The notes below the pieces were generated by a model. The model did not search any database and had not been told where the DNA came from. It was given only the letters and a program-made list of their open reading frames with translations. The translations under genes were made by a program, and so were the position numbers. A stretch of 64,000 nucleotides of DNA. Origin: Clostridium estertheticum (lineage in GTDB: Bacteria > Bacillota > Clostridia > Clostridiales > Clostridiaceae). Numbering within the stretch: the first letter of the stretch is position 1; each line of letters starts with the position of its first letter. Where the stretch lies: the NCBI RefSeq assembly GCF_011065935.2, contig NZ_JAAMNH020000001.1, positions 2,625,001 through 2,689,000 of the forward strand, given 5' to 3'. Positions 16,111 to 24,810 of the stretch are shown one piece after another.

Positions 16111-17277
16111 ATGAAAAAGAAAATATCAATTATGCTTATGACTCTTATGATAGCGACAATGGGGCTCAGTGGTTGCGGAAAAAAAACAGTAGAGAAGGTT
16201 GCAACTGATAGAGATGTAATTAAAATTGGAGTTTTTGAGCCTTTGACTGGAGCTAATGCAGGTGGGGGAGCGCTAGAAATTGAAGGTATAAAGTTGGCAA
16301 ATAAACTTTATCCTGAGGTACTAGGAAAGAAAGTTGATCTTGTAATTGTAGACAATAAGTCAGATAAAGTGGAAGCAGCCAATGCAGCCTCGAGATTAGT
16401 TTCTAAAGAAAAGGTTACAGCAATAATCGGAAGTTGGGGAAGTTCACTTTCCATGGCGGCTGGAGATATAATTAAAAAAGCACAGATTCCAACCATGGGA
16501 ACTTCTTGTACCAATCCACTTGTTACAAAGGGCAATGAATATTACTTTAGAGTATGTTTTATAGATCCTTTCCAAGGAACTGTTATGGCGAATTATGCTT
16601 ATAGCACATTAAAAGCGAAAAAGGTTGCAATAGTTCAAGAAGTGTCTAATGACTATGCAATTGGTCTTGCAAAATATTTTACAGATTCCTTTAAACAATT
16701 AACAGGAGACCCCGATTCTATTGTTGCAGTAACAAACTATAATACTGGAGATCAAGATTTTACAGCCCAGCTTACAAACTTAAAAGCTAAGAATCCTGAT
16801 GTAATTTTTGCACCAGGTAACTTTACTGAATCTGCATTAGTAATAAAACAAGCAAGACAATTAGGAATTACCGCACCATTTATTGGAGGAGATACTTGGG
16901 AAACACCTGCGTTCTTAACAATAGGAAAAGAAGCTGTAGAAGGAGCAACATTCTCTACATTCTTTGCTACAGAAAAACCAATTACAAAAGAATCAGAAAT
17001 ATTCCTAGCAGAGTATAGAAAAGAATATGGCGGAAAAGAACCCGCAGCTGTAACAGCACTTGCTTATGATGCATATATCATACTTTTAGATGGACTTAAG
17101 AGAGTGGGAGCTGCTGACTCAGTTAAATTAAGAGATGAACTCGCCAAAACTAAGGACTTCCAAGGTGCAGCTGGAGTTATTAATTTTGACGAAAATAGAG
17201 ATGCCGTAAAGAGTGCTGTAATTAAAGAAGTTAAAGATGGCAAATTCACATTTAAAGAAGTAATTCAACCTAAATAG
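16111..17277 (+). CDS. livK: Branched-chain amino acid ABC transporter, substrate-binding lipoprotein
   Basis: 388-residue extracellular binding lipoprotein: signal peptide ending GLSGC (lipobox), then a type I periplasmic-binding fold of the Leu/Ile/Val family (IKIGVFEPLTGANAGGG, AIIGSWGSSLSMAAGDIIKK, YYFRVCFIDPFQGTVMANYAY, AVTALAYDAYIILLDGLKR). Relatives bind Leu, Ile, Val or other amino acids; exact ligand not assignable. It heads a five-gene operon with both permeases and both ATPases. An intercistronic hairpin after it probably raises its expression over the membrane subunits. Confidence 0.93.
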   Translation: MKKKISIMLMTLMIATMGLSGCGKKTVEKVATDRDVIKIGVFEPLTGANAGGGALEIEGIKLANKLYPEVLGKKVDLVIVDNKSDKVEAANAASRLVSKEKVTAIIGSWGSSLSMAAGDIIKKAQIPTMGTSCTNPLVTKGNEYYFRVCFIDPFQGTVMANYAYSTLKAKKVAIVQEVSNDYAIGLAKYFTDSFKQLTGDPDSIVAVTNYNTGDQDFTAQLTNLKAKNPDVIFAPGNFTESALVIKQARQLGITAPFIGGDTWETPAFLTIGKEAVEGATFSTFFATEKPITKESEIFLAEYRKEYGGKEPAAVTALAYDAYIILLDGLKRVGAADSVKLRDELAKTKDFQGAAGVINFDENRDAVKSAVIKEVKDGKFTFKEVIQPK

Positions 17278-17291
17278 TAGCAAAATAAAAT

Positions 17292-17330
17292 AATACGCTT
17301 CCATCAAATGGTGTGAAGCGTATTGTTCTT
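17292..17330 (+). promoter_or_regulatory. Intercistronic hairpin between livK and livH
   Basis: 10-bp stem AATACGCTTC/GAAGCGTATT around an inner CCATcaaATGG element, followed by GTTCTTAAT. It is a weak terminator or mRNA-stability hairpin, common after binding-protein genes in ABC operons. Confidence 0.6.
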
Positions 17331-17356
17331 AATAATGAGGGATAGGGGGTGTCCAT

Positions 17357-18250
17357 ATGAACTTAAATACTTTTTTGCAGCATCTTACTAACGGGATTTC
17401 TCTTGGGAGTTTGTATGCACTGATTGCAATTGGATATACAATGGTTTATGGAATATTAAGACTGATCAACTTTGCTCATGGTGATATTTTTATGATGGCA
17501 ACATACTTTGCTTTTTATGGAGTATCAACCTTCATGTTGCCTTGGTATTTTTCTTTTTTATTAGCAATAATTTTGACTGGTACACTAGGAATGGTAATTG
17601 AAAAAACTGCATATAGACCTCTTAGAGGTGCACCTAAAATTTCAATCATGATCTCTGCCATTGGAGCCTCCTTTCTTTTGGAAAATATAGCAATTGTATT
17701 GTTTGGAGGAATTCCAAAACCTTTTCCAACTCCAGAAATTTTCGATAAAATGGTTCGAATTGGGGATATATCTGTGCAGAGATTGACTTTCGTCATTCCT
17801 GTAGTTACGCTTATTCTTTTATTTTTACTATTATATTTGATTAATCATACAAAGAATGGCATGGCAATGAGAGCTGTTTCGAAAGATTATGAAACAGCGG
17901 GGCTTATGGGGATAGATGTAAATAAAACAATATCTTTTACCTTTGGAATTGGATCTATGCTTGCAGCAGTGGGGGCGTTATTGTGGGCTTTGAAGTTCCC
18001 GTCGATTTTACCACTTATGGGGGTTATGCCAGGGTTAAAATGTTTTATAGCAGCGGTTATAGGAGGAATAGGAAATATTAAAGGTGCTGTTATTGGAGGC
18101 TTTATACTAGGTGTGGGTGAAATTATGCTAGTTGCATTTTTCCAGGATTTATCAGGATATAGAGACGCATTTGCGTTTATATTGCTTATTCTTATACTAT
18201 TACTTAAGCCAACAGGTATAATGGGCGAAAAAATATCGGAGAAGGTGTAG
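17357..18250 (+). CDS. livH: Branched-chain amino acid ABC transporter permease LivH
   Basis: 297-residue membrane protein with about eight helices. It begins LQHLTNGISLGSLYALIAIGYTMVYGILRLINFAHGD, a hallmark of LivH. The RAVSKDYETAGLMGIDVNKT cytoplasmic loop is the EAA-like ATPase contact, and the C-terminus ends GEKISEKV. It pairs with LivM. AGGGGGTG precedes the ATG and the next gene starts 4 bases after the stop. Confidence 0.95.
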   Translation: MNLNTFLQHLTNGISLGSLYALIAIGYTMVYGILRLINFAHGDIFMMATYFAFYGVSTFMLPWYFSFLLAIILTGTLGMVIEKTAYRPLRGAPKISIMISAIGASFLLENIAIVLFGGIPKPFPTPEIFDKMVRIGDISVQRLTFVIPVVTLILLFLLLYLINHTKNGMAMRAVSKDYETAGLMGIDVNKTISFTFGIGSMLAAVGALLWALKFPSILPLMGVMPGLKCFIAAVIGGIGNIKGAVIGGFILGVGEIMLVAFFQDLSGYRDAFAFILLILILLLKPTGIMGEKISEKV

Positions 18251-18253
18251 AAT

Positions 18254-19318
18254 GTGAAAAAGAGAAATTTGATTTTAACAATTATTTCTATACTAATTTT
18301 AATAGTAATATTATTTATTATAGATAGGAATTTAGACGCCTATAACACAAGGATATTAAATTTATGTGCTATTTATGTAATACTTGCACTAAGTATGAAT
18401 TTGGTGAATGGTTTTACAGGATTATTTTCACTTGGACATGCTGGTTTTATGGCAGTGGGAGCCTATGTTACAGCAATACTAACAATGTCTGCAGATATGA
18501 AGGCTCAAAATTTTTTCTTAGCACCTATCATTAAACCACTAGCAAACTTAACCTTGCCATTTTTTCCATCACTTATTATAGCAGGACTTGTTTCAGCTTT
18601 TGTCGGATATTTAATAGCAACCCCTGTGCTAAGATTAAAAGGAGATTATTTGGCAATAGCTACTTTAGGTTTTGCAGAAATTATAAGAGTTGTCTTTACA
18701 AATACTCAAACCTTAACAAATGGAGCCTTAGGCTTAAAAGGAATTCCAAACACCACAAATATATGGTGGACTTTTGGAACGGCTGCGGTTACGGTTACAA
18801 TAATTACCCTTCTCATAAATAGCTCCTATGGGAGAGCTCTAAAAGCAATACGAGAAGATGAGGTAGCAGCAGAAAGTATGGGAATCAATTTGTTTAAACA
18901 TAAGGTATTGGCTTTTACAATTGGCGCATTTTTTGCTGGCATAGGCGGGGGGCTTTTAGGAAATTTGCTGGGAACAATAGATCCTAATATGTTTAGGTTT
19001 ATATTAACATTTAATATACTTCTTATCATAGTACTTGGGGGTATGGGTAGCATCACAGGGAGCGTTATTTCCGCTTTCCTTGTTACAATTGCAGGAGAGG
19101 CCTTACGGTTTCTTGATGAGAAGATGGATTTTGGATTTATATCTTTTCAAGGAATACCTGGTCTTAGAATGGTAGTATTTTCAGCGCTATTAATGATGGT
19201 GGTCATATTTTTTAGACATGGGCTTATGGGAACTAACGAGTTTAGCTTTGACAAGATTATTCATATATTTAGCAAAAAACCACCTGTCAAGGGAGGCGAT
19301 GAGGCATGGCACAAGTAA
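18254..19318 (+). CDS. livM: Branched-chain amino acid ABC transporter permease LivM
   Basis: 354-residue membrane protein, second channel subunit. Family markers are ALSMNLVNGFTGLFSLGHAGFMAVGAY, LRLKGDYLAIATLGFAEIIR and KAIREDEVAAESMGINLFKHK (ATPase contact). The start is GTG with AGAAGG upstream. The gene end overlaps livG by 13 bases, pointing to coupled translation. Confidence 0.95.
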   Translation: MKKRNLILTIISILILIVILFIIDRNLDAYNTRILNLCAIYVILALSMNLVNGFTGLFSLGHAGFMAVGAYVTAILTMSADMKAQNFFLAPIIKPLANLTLPFFPSLIIAGLVSAFVGYLIATPVLRLKGDYLAIATLGFAEIIRVVFTNTQTLTNGALGLKGIPNTTNIWWTFGTAAVTVTIITLLINSSYGRALKAIREDEVAAESMGINLFKHKVLAFTIGAFFAGIGGGLLGNLLGTIDPNMFRFILTFNILLIIVLGGMGSITGSVISAFLVTIAGEALRFLDEKMDFGFISFQGIPGLRMVVFSALLMMVVIFFRHGLMGTNEFSFDKIIHIFSKKPPVKGGDEAWHK

Positions 19319-20103
19319 AAAAAGAAGTGAAAACAGTATTAAAGATAGAAAATGTATTGATGCAGTTTGGAGGACTTACTGCAGTAAAGGATTTTAATCT
19401 TTCTCTAAACAGTGGAGAAATTGTGGCGTTAATAGGCCCAAATGGTGCTGGCAAAACCACAGCCTTTAATATGGTTACTGGTGTGTACAAACCAACCTCA
19501 GGGAAAATCTATTTTAATAATAAGGATATTACAGGAGTAAGACCAGATTTAATTACTAAAACAGGAATTGCAAGAACCTTTCAAAATATAAGATTGTTTA
19601 AAGATTTATCAGTTCTGGACAATGTTCTAATTGCAAATCATTTGAATATTAAATCTAATTTTATGGATGCTATTTTTAGACTTCCATGGTACAGAAAAGA
19701 AGAAAATGAAATGATGGAAAAGTCGCTTAACTTGCTTAAAAAAGTAGGCTTATTGGATTTAAAAGATGAGAAGGCACATTCTTTGCCCTATGGAAAGCAA
19801 AGAAGACTAGAAATTGCTAGAGCCATGGCTACGAGTCCACAAGTTTTGCTTTTAGATGAGCCAGCAGCAGGAATGAATACAAAGGAGTCAGAAGATTTAA
19901 CACTTTTTATTAAACAGATTAGAGACGAGTTTGACTTAACTATATTTATGATAGAACATCACATGCAGGTTGTAATGGGAATATCGGATAGGATTTATGT
20001 TCTTGACTATGGTGTTACTATAGCAGAAGGTACTCCCTATGATATTCAAAATAACGAAAGGGTTATTCAGGCATACTTGGGGGTGAGTGAAGAGGATGCT
20101 TAA
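19306..20103 (+). CDS. livG: Branched-chain amino acid ABC transporter ATPase LivG
   Basis: 265-residue cytosolic ATPase. Walker A GPNGAGKTT (about residues 44-52), Q-loop FQNIRLF and Walker B LLLDEPAAGMN are present. The signature region reads LPYGKQRRLEIARAM, the normal form for LivG, which has YG in place of SGG. The last 8-17 bases overlap the start of livF. It works as a heterodimer with LivF. Confidence 0.95.
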   Translation: MAQVKKEVKTVLKIENVLMQFGGLTAVKDFNLSLNSGEIVALIGPNGAGKTTAFNMVTGVYKPTSGKIYFNNKDITGVRPDLITKTGIARTFQNIRLFKDLSVLDNVLIANHLNIKSNFMDAIFRLPWYRKEENEMMEKSLNLLKKVGLLDLKDEKAHSLPYGKQRRLEIARAMATSPQVLLLDEPAAGMNTKESEDLTLFIKQIRDEFDLTIFMIEHHMQVVMGISDRIYVLDYGVTIAEGTPYDIQNNERVIQAYLGVSEEDA

Positions 20104-20812
20104 TATTGATAATTTAGTAGTTTCTTATGGTGGAATTGAAGCTTTAAAAGGAGCTAGCATTCATGTTGAAGAAGGTAGAATTGTAACCTTAGTTGGTGCC
20201 AACGGTGCTGGAAAAAGCACCATGCTTCGTTCTATTGTAGGACTAGTGAAAACTAAAAGTGGGACAATTCAATATGAAAATAAAAATTTGATGCTCATTA
20301 AACCTCAAAATATAGTCAGGCACGGAATTACTTTAGTTCCAGAGGGAAGAAGGGTTTTCGGAGACCTTACGGTACTTGAAAATCTAAAACTAGGTGCATT
20401 TTCAAGAAAAGATGAAAAGGGAATTAAAGAAGATTTGCAGCGGGTATATACTCTTTTCCCCAGGTTAAAGGAAAGAACCTGGCAACAAGCAGGAACACTA
20501 TCTGGCGGAGAACAGCAAATGCTTGCAATTGGAAGAGCATTAATGTCAAGGCCAAAGTTACTCATGATGGACGAACCTTCTTTGGGACTTGCGCCATTAA
20601 TTATTAAAGATGTATTTAATATTATTAAAGAGATTAATAAGCAAGGTGTAACTATACTTTTAATTGAACAAAATGCTAATGCTGCTTTGCATATTGCAGA
20701 TACAGGATATGTGATAGAAACTGGAAGAATTATAATTAAGGGAACTGGAAAAGAGCTATTGCTCAATGATGAAGTAAAGAAGGCTTATTTAGGGGAAAGT
20801 GTACTTGCATAA
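20096..20812 (+). CDS. livF: Branched-chain amino acid ABC transporter ATPase LivF
   Basis: 238-residue ATPase partner of LivG: Walker A GANGAGKST, signature LSGGEQQML, Walker B LMMDEPSLGLAP, switch LIEQNANAAL. An in-frame GTG at 20087 would add three residues, but GGGGGTG at 20079-20085 is better placed for ATG 20096, and LivF proteins usually begin ML. It is the last gene of the operon; a terminator follows at 20856. Confidence 0.93.
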   Translation: MLNIDNLVVSYGGIEALKGASIHVEEGRIVTLVGANGAGKSTMLRSIVGLVKTKSGTIQYENKNLMLIKPQNIVRHGITLVPEGRRVFGDLTVLENLKLGAFSRKDEKGIKEDLQRVYTLFPRLKERTWQQAGTLSGGEQQMLAIGRALMSRPKLLMMDEPSLGLAPLIIKDVFNIIKEINKQGVTILLIEQNANAALHIADTGYVIETGRIIIKGTGKELLLNDEVKKAYLGESVLA

Positions 20813-20855
20813 GTATAATATTAGATTATAATTGAAAAACCCATGTGGATTGTGG

Positions 20856-20894
20856 AGATGATTTCTGTATCTTAGACAGAAGTCATCTTTTTGA
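20856..20894 (+). terminator. Terminator of the liv operon
   Basis: 13-bp stem AGATGATTTCTGT/ACAGAAGTCATCT with one G-T pair, loop of 7 bases, then TTTTT. Confidence 0.85.
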
Positions 20895-21070
20895 TTGAAT
20901 AAGAAATTTGGGTTAGGGTTACGAAAAATCATTGTTAACTTAGCAGGAATTTTCCTTGGTAATAAAGAATATATTACATAATGGTATTTGGAAATATAAG
21001 CCATGATAAAAATGCACATCATTTTTAAAATGTAAACCGTGGAATATTATATAGAAGGAGTGGGAAATTT

Positions 21071-21577
21071 ATGAAAACACTTATTGTTTATGGTTCTAAA
21101 CATGGGGCTACAGAGAAATGTAGTAAAGTTTTAAAAAATAAGCTCCATGGGGAAGTTGTAGTTGTAAATATTAAAAAGGACATAATACCAGATATAAGTT
21201 TATTTGGTAGCATTGTTATTGGTGGGTCAATCTATGCGGGAAGAATTCAAAAGGAGATAAGAGAATTCTGTTTTAAAAATGCTAATACTTTAAAAACCAA
21301 AAAAATAGGCCTTTTTGTATGCTGTATGAGTGAAGGGGAAAAAGCAATATCACAGTTAAATAATAGTTTACCAAATGAATTAATGTCTATGGCTACAGCT
21401 AAAGAACATTTTGGAGGTGGATTTACTTTTAGTAAAATGAACTTTTTCGAGAAATTTATAATTAAGATGGTATCAAAAAAAGAAAAGAATGCAGCTATTG
21501 TAAATATGAATAAAGATATTTTAAATATACATGAAGATAATATTAATAGATTCGCTCAATTAATGAATAAGCAATAG
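21071..21577 (+). CDS. Flavodoxin-domain protein (HemG-like type)
   Basis: 168-residue flavodoxin-like protein. The FMN-binding phosphate loop is IVYGSKHGATEKC (residues 5-17); the second loop IGGSIYAGRIQKEIREF and third CCMSEGE/AKEHFGGGF match the long-chain flavodoxin_5 family that includes menaquinone-dependent protoporphyrinogen dehydrogenase (HemG). No haem genes are adjacent, so a redox role is all that can be said. A GAAGGAG site precedes the ATG. Single gene between the liv operon terminator and signal peptidase. Confidence 0.82.
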   Translation: MKTLIVYGSKHGATEKCSKVLKNKLHGEVVVVNIKKDIIPDISLFGSIVIGGSIYAGRIQKEIREFCFKNANTLKTKKIGLFVCCMSEGEKAISQLNNSLPNELMSMATAKEHFGGGFTFSKMNFFEKFIIKMVSKKEKNAAIVNMNKDILNIHEDNINRFAQLMNKQ

Positions 21578-21638
21578 TTTGTGAACAGTTATTTTCAGAT
21601 TATGTAACAATTGAATTTTGAAAATCGGAGGGATAAAT

Positions 21639-22238
21639 ATGATTAAAAAAAACAAAATAATAAAAGAAATTAGAAACTGGGTTTTCCCTATTTTAGGAGC
21701 GGTTCTTATAGCGTCACTTATTAATAGTAAAGTTTTTGCAAGGGTCCAAGTACAACAAAGCTCTATGGAAAATACCTTGTATAGCAGCCAGCAATTGATA
21801 GTAGATAAGTTAACTTATAACTTTGCTGGGCCCAAAAGAGGGGATATCATTATATTTCTTGAAAATGAACAAAGAGGAACTATTATTGATGATACTGTTA
21901 TTTTTTTTAATAACATAAAGTCATTATTAAAAAATACAGATGAGGACAAAAGATTGGTAAAAAGAGTAATTGGTGTTCCAGGAGATGAGGTCAACATAAA
22001 AGATGGCTATGTATATATAAATGGTGAAAAACTTAATGAACCTTATGTAAAAGGTGAAACTTTTAACCAGGAACTTAGTCTTCCAATAAATGTACCAGCT
22101 AATAAATTATTTGTATTGGGCGATAACAGACCTGTAAGTAAAGATAGTAGAGCATTTGGGCTAATTAATTATAATCAAGTTGAAGGTAAAGCGGTATTTA
22201 GAGTTTTTCCCTTTAATAAGATAGGTTCTATTAAATAA
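21639..22238 (+). CDS. lepB: Signal peptidase I
   Basis: 199-residue type I leader peptidase, membrane-anchored by an N-terminal helix (WVFPILGAVLIASLIN), with the active site outside. The catalytic Ser lies in VQQSSMENTL, the general-base Lys in DKRLVKRVIGVPGDEV, and box E LFVLGDNRPVSKDSRAFG is complete. ATG 21639 is chosen over an in-frame TTG at 21618 because GGAGGG lies six bases before it. It releases mature proteins after Sec/Tat export. Single gene with its own terminator. Confidence 0.95.
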   Translation: MIKKNKIIKEIRNWVFPILGAVLIASLINSKVFARVQVQQSSMENTLYSSQQLIVDKLTYNFAGPKRGDIIIFLENEQRGTIIDDTVIFFNNIKSLLKNTDEDKRLVKRVIGVPGDEVNIKDGYVYINGEKLNEPYVKGETFNQELSLPINVPANKLFVLGDNRPVSKDSRAFGLINYNQVEGKAVFRVFPFNKIGSIK

Positions 22239-22250
22239 AATCTTTAAATA

Positions 22251-22285
22251 AAAAATACTATTCTGACTATAGAATAGTATTTTTT
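22251..22285 (+). terminator. Terminator of lepB
   Basis: 14-bp stem AAAAATACTATTCT/AGAATAGTATTTTT, loop GACTAT, ending in a T-run. Confidence 0.85.
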
Positions 22286-22399
22286 ATGCCGTTTGATAAT
22301 TAAAAGTTGTATAATAATATAGAAAGAAGCATAGTAGAATATAATTCTAGAAAAATTAAGGGATTTATTTAGTAACATAATGAAAGGGGAATTAAGCTA

Positions 22400-23443
22400 A
22401 TGTATAGTTTTAAAAATGATTATAGTGAGGGATCCCATCCAAATATATTAAAAACACTAATGGAATCAAATATGGAACAGACAGAGGGGTATGGAGAAGA
22501 TAGGTATTCTTTAGCTGCTATTACATTGTTAAAGGATAAATTAAAGTGTTCTGATGTTGATATACATATGTTTTGTGGTGGAACTCAAACAAATCTTACT
22601 GCAATTTCTGCATTTTTAAGACCACACGAGGCTGTTATTTCAGCTAGTACTGGTCATGTATTAGTACACGAAACTGGAGCTATTGAAGCCACTGGTCATA
22701 AAGTTATTTCCATGAAAGTAGAGGATGGGAAGCTTAAGCCTATTAATATAGAAATGGCACTTGAGGAACATACTGATGAGCATATGGTAAAGCCTAAGAT
22801 GGTTTACATTTCAAATCCAACAGAAATAGGATCTATTTATAACAAACAAGAATTAGGAGATCTAAGTGAGTGTTGCAAGATCTACAATTTGATTTTATAC
22901 CTTGATGGAGCGAGACTAGGCTCCGCACTATGCTCAAAAGGGAATGATATTGAGCTCTCGGATTTGCCAAAGCTCACTGATGCTTTTTATATAGGAGGAA
23001 CTAAAAATGGTGCATTAATGGGAGAAGCTCTTGTTATCAGCACGGATTCTCTTAAAGAGGATTTTAGATTTCATATAAAGCAAAAGGGTGGGTTACTTGC
23101 TAAGGGAAGGTTAATTGGTATACAATTTTTGGAGCTATTTAAAGATGATCTTTACTTTGATTTGGCAAAACATGCGAATAATATGGCGCATCTATTAAAA
23201 AAGGGAATTAGTAATTGTGGATATGGATTTTTAATAGACTCTCCAACAAATCAAATATTCCCAATATTACCTAATAAAATAATTGAAAAGCTTAAGGAAA
23301 AGTATTCCTTTTATATATGGCAAAAAATTGATGAGGATAATTCTGCTATTCGTTTAGTAACATCTTGGGCCACAAAGGACGCGGCTGTTAAATCATTTAT
23401 AGATGATATTACCATATTTATGAATGAATTTTTTGTGGTATAA
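22400..23443 (+). CDS. ltaE: Low-specificity L-threonine aldolase
   Basis: 347-residue PLP enzyme of the fold-type I beta-eliminating lyase/threonine aldolase family, cleaving L-threonine or allo-threonine to glycine and acetaldehyde. Start YSFKNDYSEGSHPNILKTL is typical. The PLP-contact segment is GGTQTNLTAI, the Asp that pairs with the pyridine N is in LYLDGARLGSAL, and the Schiff-base Lys is in YIGGTKNGALMGEA. Length is normal. Ribosome binding site AAAGGGGAA. Monocistronic by spacing. Confidence 0.92.
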   Translation: MYSFKNDYSEGSHPNILKTLMESNMEQTEGYGEDRYSLAAITLLKDKLKCSDVDIHMFCGGTQTNLTAISAFLRPHEAVISASTGHVLVHETGAIEATGHKVISMKVEDGKLKPINIEMALEEHTDEHMVKPKMVYISNPTEIGSIYNKQELGDLSECCKIYNLILYLDGARLGSALCSKGNDIELSDLPKLTDAFYIGGTKNGALMGEALVISTDSLKEDFRFHIKQKGGLLAKGRLIGIQFLELFKDDLYFDLAKHANNMAHLLKKGISNCGYGFLIDSPTNQIFPILPNKIIEKLKEKYSFYIWQKIDEDNSAIRLVTSWATKDAAVKSFIDDITIFMNEFFVV

Positions 23444-23476
23444 TGTAAATTGTTAAAGAAATAAGGAGGTTTTTCA

Positions 23477-24643
23477 ATGGCAATACTTACGTCACTTAAG
23501 GATGCATTAAACGCGAAGCAATATAAATCTGAGATTGATAAATTAATCGAGGAAAATAAAAATTTGAGATATATAAAGCTAACTCCAACTCAATTGGGAA
23601 TGAGCCAAGTTTTATCTAAAATTAAAGAACTTGAAGTGGAACTGGAGGAATATGACAAGCTAATTGAAACAAAAACAAAAGCCATAGAAGAACTCAATAG
23701 GGAATATAAGAGCCAAGCTGTATATCAAACCAAGGAATTTGAAGAAAAATCAAATGAATATGACAATTTAATGGTACTAAAAGGTAAAGAGCTTGAAGAC
23801 AAAAGGGCTGAATATGATGAGTTAATCGGAACTAAAAGTGAAGAATATGATAATTTAATTGGACTAAAGGGTAAAGAACTGGAAGATAAAAAAGCAGAAT
23901 ACGATGACTTAATCGGAACCAAAAGCCAAGAATATGATAATCTAATTGCCTTAAAAAGCAAAGAACTTCAAGACAAAAGTACAGAATACGATGAATTTAT
24001 TGAAAGAAAAAATAGTGAATATGAGGATTTAACTAGACAAAAGGCTGAGGACCTTAAGCAGAAATTAAGTGAATATGAAGTTTTAATTGGAACTAAAATA
24101 AAATCCATTGATGAACTTAATTTAGAATATAATAATGTGAAAACATCTGTAGATACTTTAAAGTCTGAAATTGTAACTTTAGATGATGATATTTTAATGC
24201 AGAGTTTTGGGGTTTATAAGCCTGAATATAATTTAATGAATTCAATAAAAGGTGCTACAATGCTTGAAAATATAAGAGAAAAGCAAATGGATATGGTTAA
24301 GTCAAAAGAAGCTATAGAATTTAAACAATGGGTTGTTAATGGAAGCATAAAAGAAGGTAATGAACTAGTTGAGGATATGACAGAGGATATGATTAAACTA
24401 GTCCTTAGGATTTTTAATGATGAGTGCGATTCTATTATTGATAAGGTGAAATTTAGCAATATAGAAGTAATAGAAAATAGAATTAAAACATTCTTTGGGG
24501 ATTTAAATAAGCTTTCCAACCTAACACAAGTTAAAATAGTTCCTAAATATCTTAATACAAAACTAGAAGAACTTTATGTTACCTATGAATATAAATTGAA
24601 ACAGCAGGAAGAAAAGGAAGAACAAAGTAGAATGATGGAATAA
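23477..24643 (+). CDS. Coiled-coil DUF4041 protein lacking the GIY-YIG domain
   Basis: 388 residues. Residues ~50-235 are coiled coil, including four copies of a 29-residue repeat beginning EYDNL (94, 123, 152, 181). Residues ~237-380 match DUF4041 (DDDILMQSFGVYKPEY, FKQWVVNGSIKEGNELV, RIFNDECDSIIDKVKFSN, KLEELYVTYEYKLKQQEEKE). In most relatives this domain leads into a C-terminal T5orf172/GIY-YIG-like nuclease domain; here the stop comes right after EEQSRMME and a terminator follows, so that domain is absent. Function unknown; phage-linked homologues are common. AAGGAGG precedes ATG. Confidence 0.8.
   Translation: MAILTSLKDALNAKQYKSEIDKLIEENKNLRYIKLTPTQLGMSQVLSKIKELEVELEEYDKLIETKTKAIEELNREYKSQAVYQTKEFEEKSNEYDNLMVLKGKELEDKRAEYDELIGTKSEEYDNLIGLKGKELEDKKAEYDDLIGTKSQEYDNLIALKSKELQDKSTEYDEFIERKNSEYEDLTRQKAEDLKQKLSEYEVLIGTKIKSIDELNLEYNNVKTSVDTLKSEIVTLDDDILMQSFGVYKPEYNLMNSIKGATMLENIREKQMDMVKSKEAIEFKQWVVNGSIKEGNELVEDMTEDMIKLVLRIFNDECDSIIDKVKFSNIEVIENRIKTFFGDLNKLSNLTQVKIVPKYLNTKLEELYVTYEYKLKQQEEKEEQSRMME
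23756..24097 (+). repeat. 87-bp (29-residue) tandem coding repeat, about 3.9 copies
   Basis: Within the coiled-coil gene, units start with EYDNL and contain a second EYDEL-type heptad start 18 residues later; DNA identity between neighbouring units is high in the first three copies and decays in the fourth. The number of copies may vary between strains by slippage or recombination. Confidence 0.8.
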
Positions 24644-24674
24644 TATAATTCACAGAACAATTTATTATTAAAGA

Positions 24675-24716
24675 AAAATGCCCTTGTAATTTTACAAATT
24701 ACAAGGGCATTTTTAT
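24675..24716 (+). terminator. Terminator after the DUF4041 gene
   Basis: 15-bp perfect stem AATGCCCTTGTAATT/AATTACAAGGGCATT with 5-base loop and a short T-run. Confidence 0.88.
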
Positions 24717-24765
24717 ATTAGATTACTTGTATATCTATAATTACCCTCTTTAGACGGTTTGGGTG

Positions 24766-24798
24766 TTATAATTAGTAAGTAGCATTATAATTAGTAAG
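24766..24798 (+). repeat. Two 14-bp direct repeats before the penicillin-binding protein gene
   Basis: TTATAATTAGTAAG occurs at 24766-24779 and 24785-24798, a 19-bp offset, immediately upstream of the AAGGGGTGATG ribosome binding site. It may be a duplicated -10-type or regulator site. Confidence 0.6.
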
Positions 24799-24810
24799 GG
24801 GTGATGTAAA

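Noticed and set aside
23756..24097. CRISPR-like array
   Set aside because: The repeats are contiguous, in frame and inside a coding region; they encode a coiled coil.
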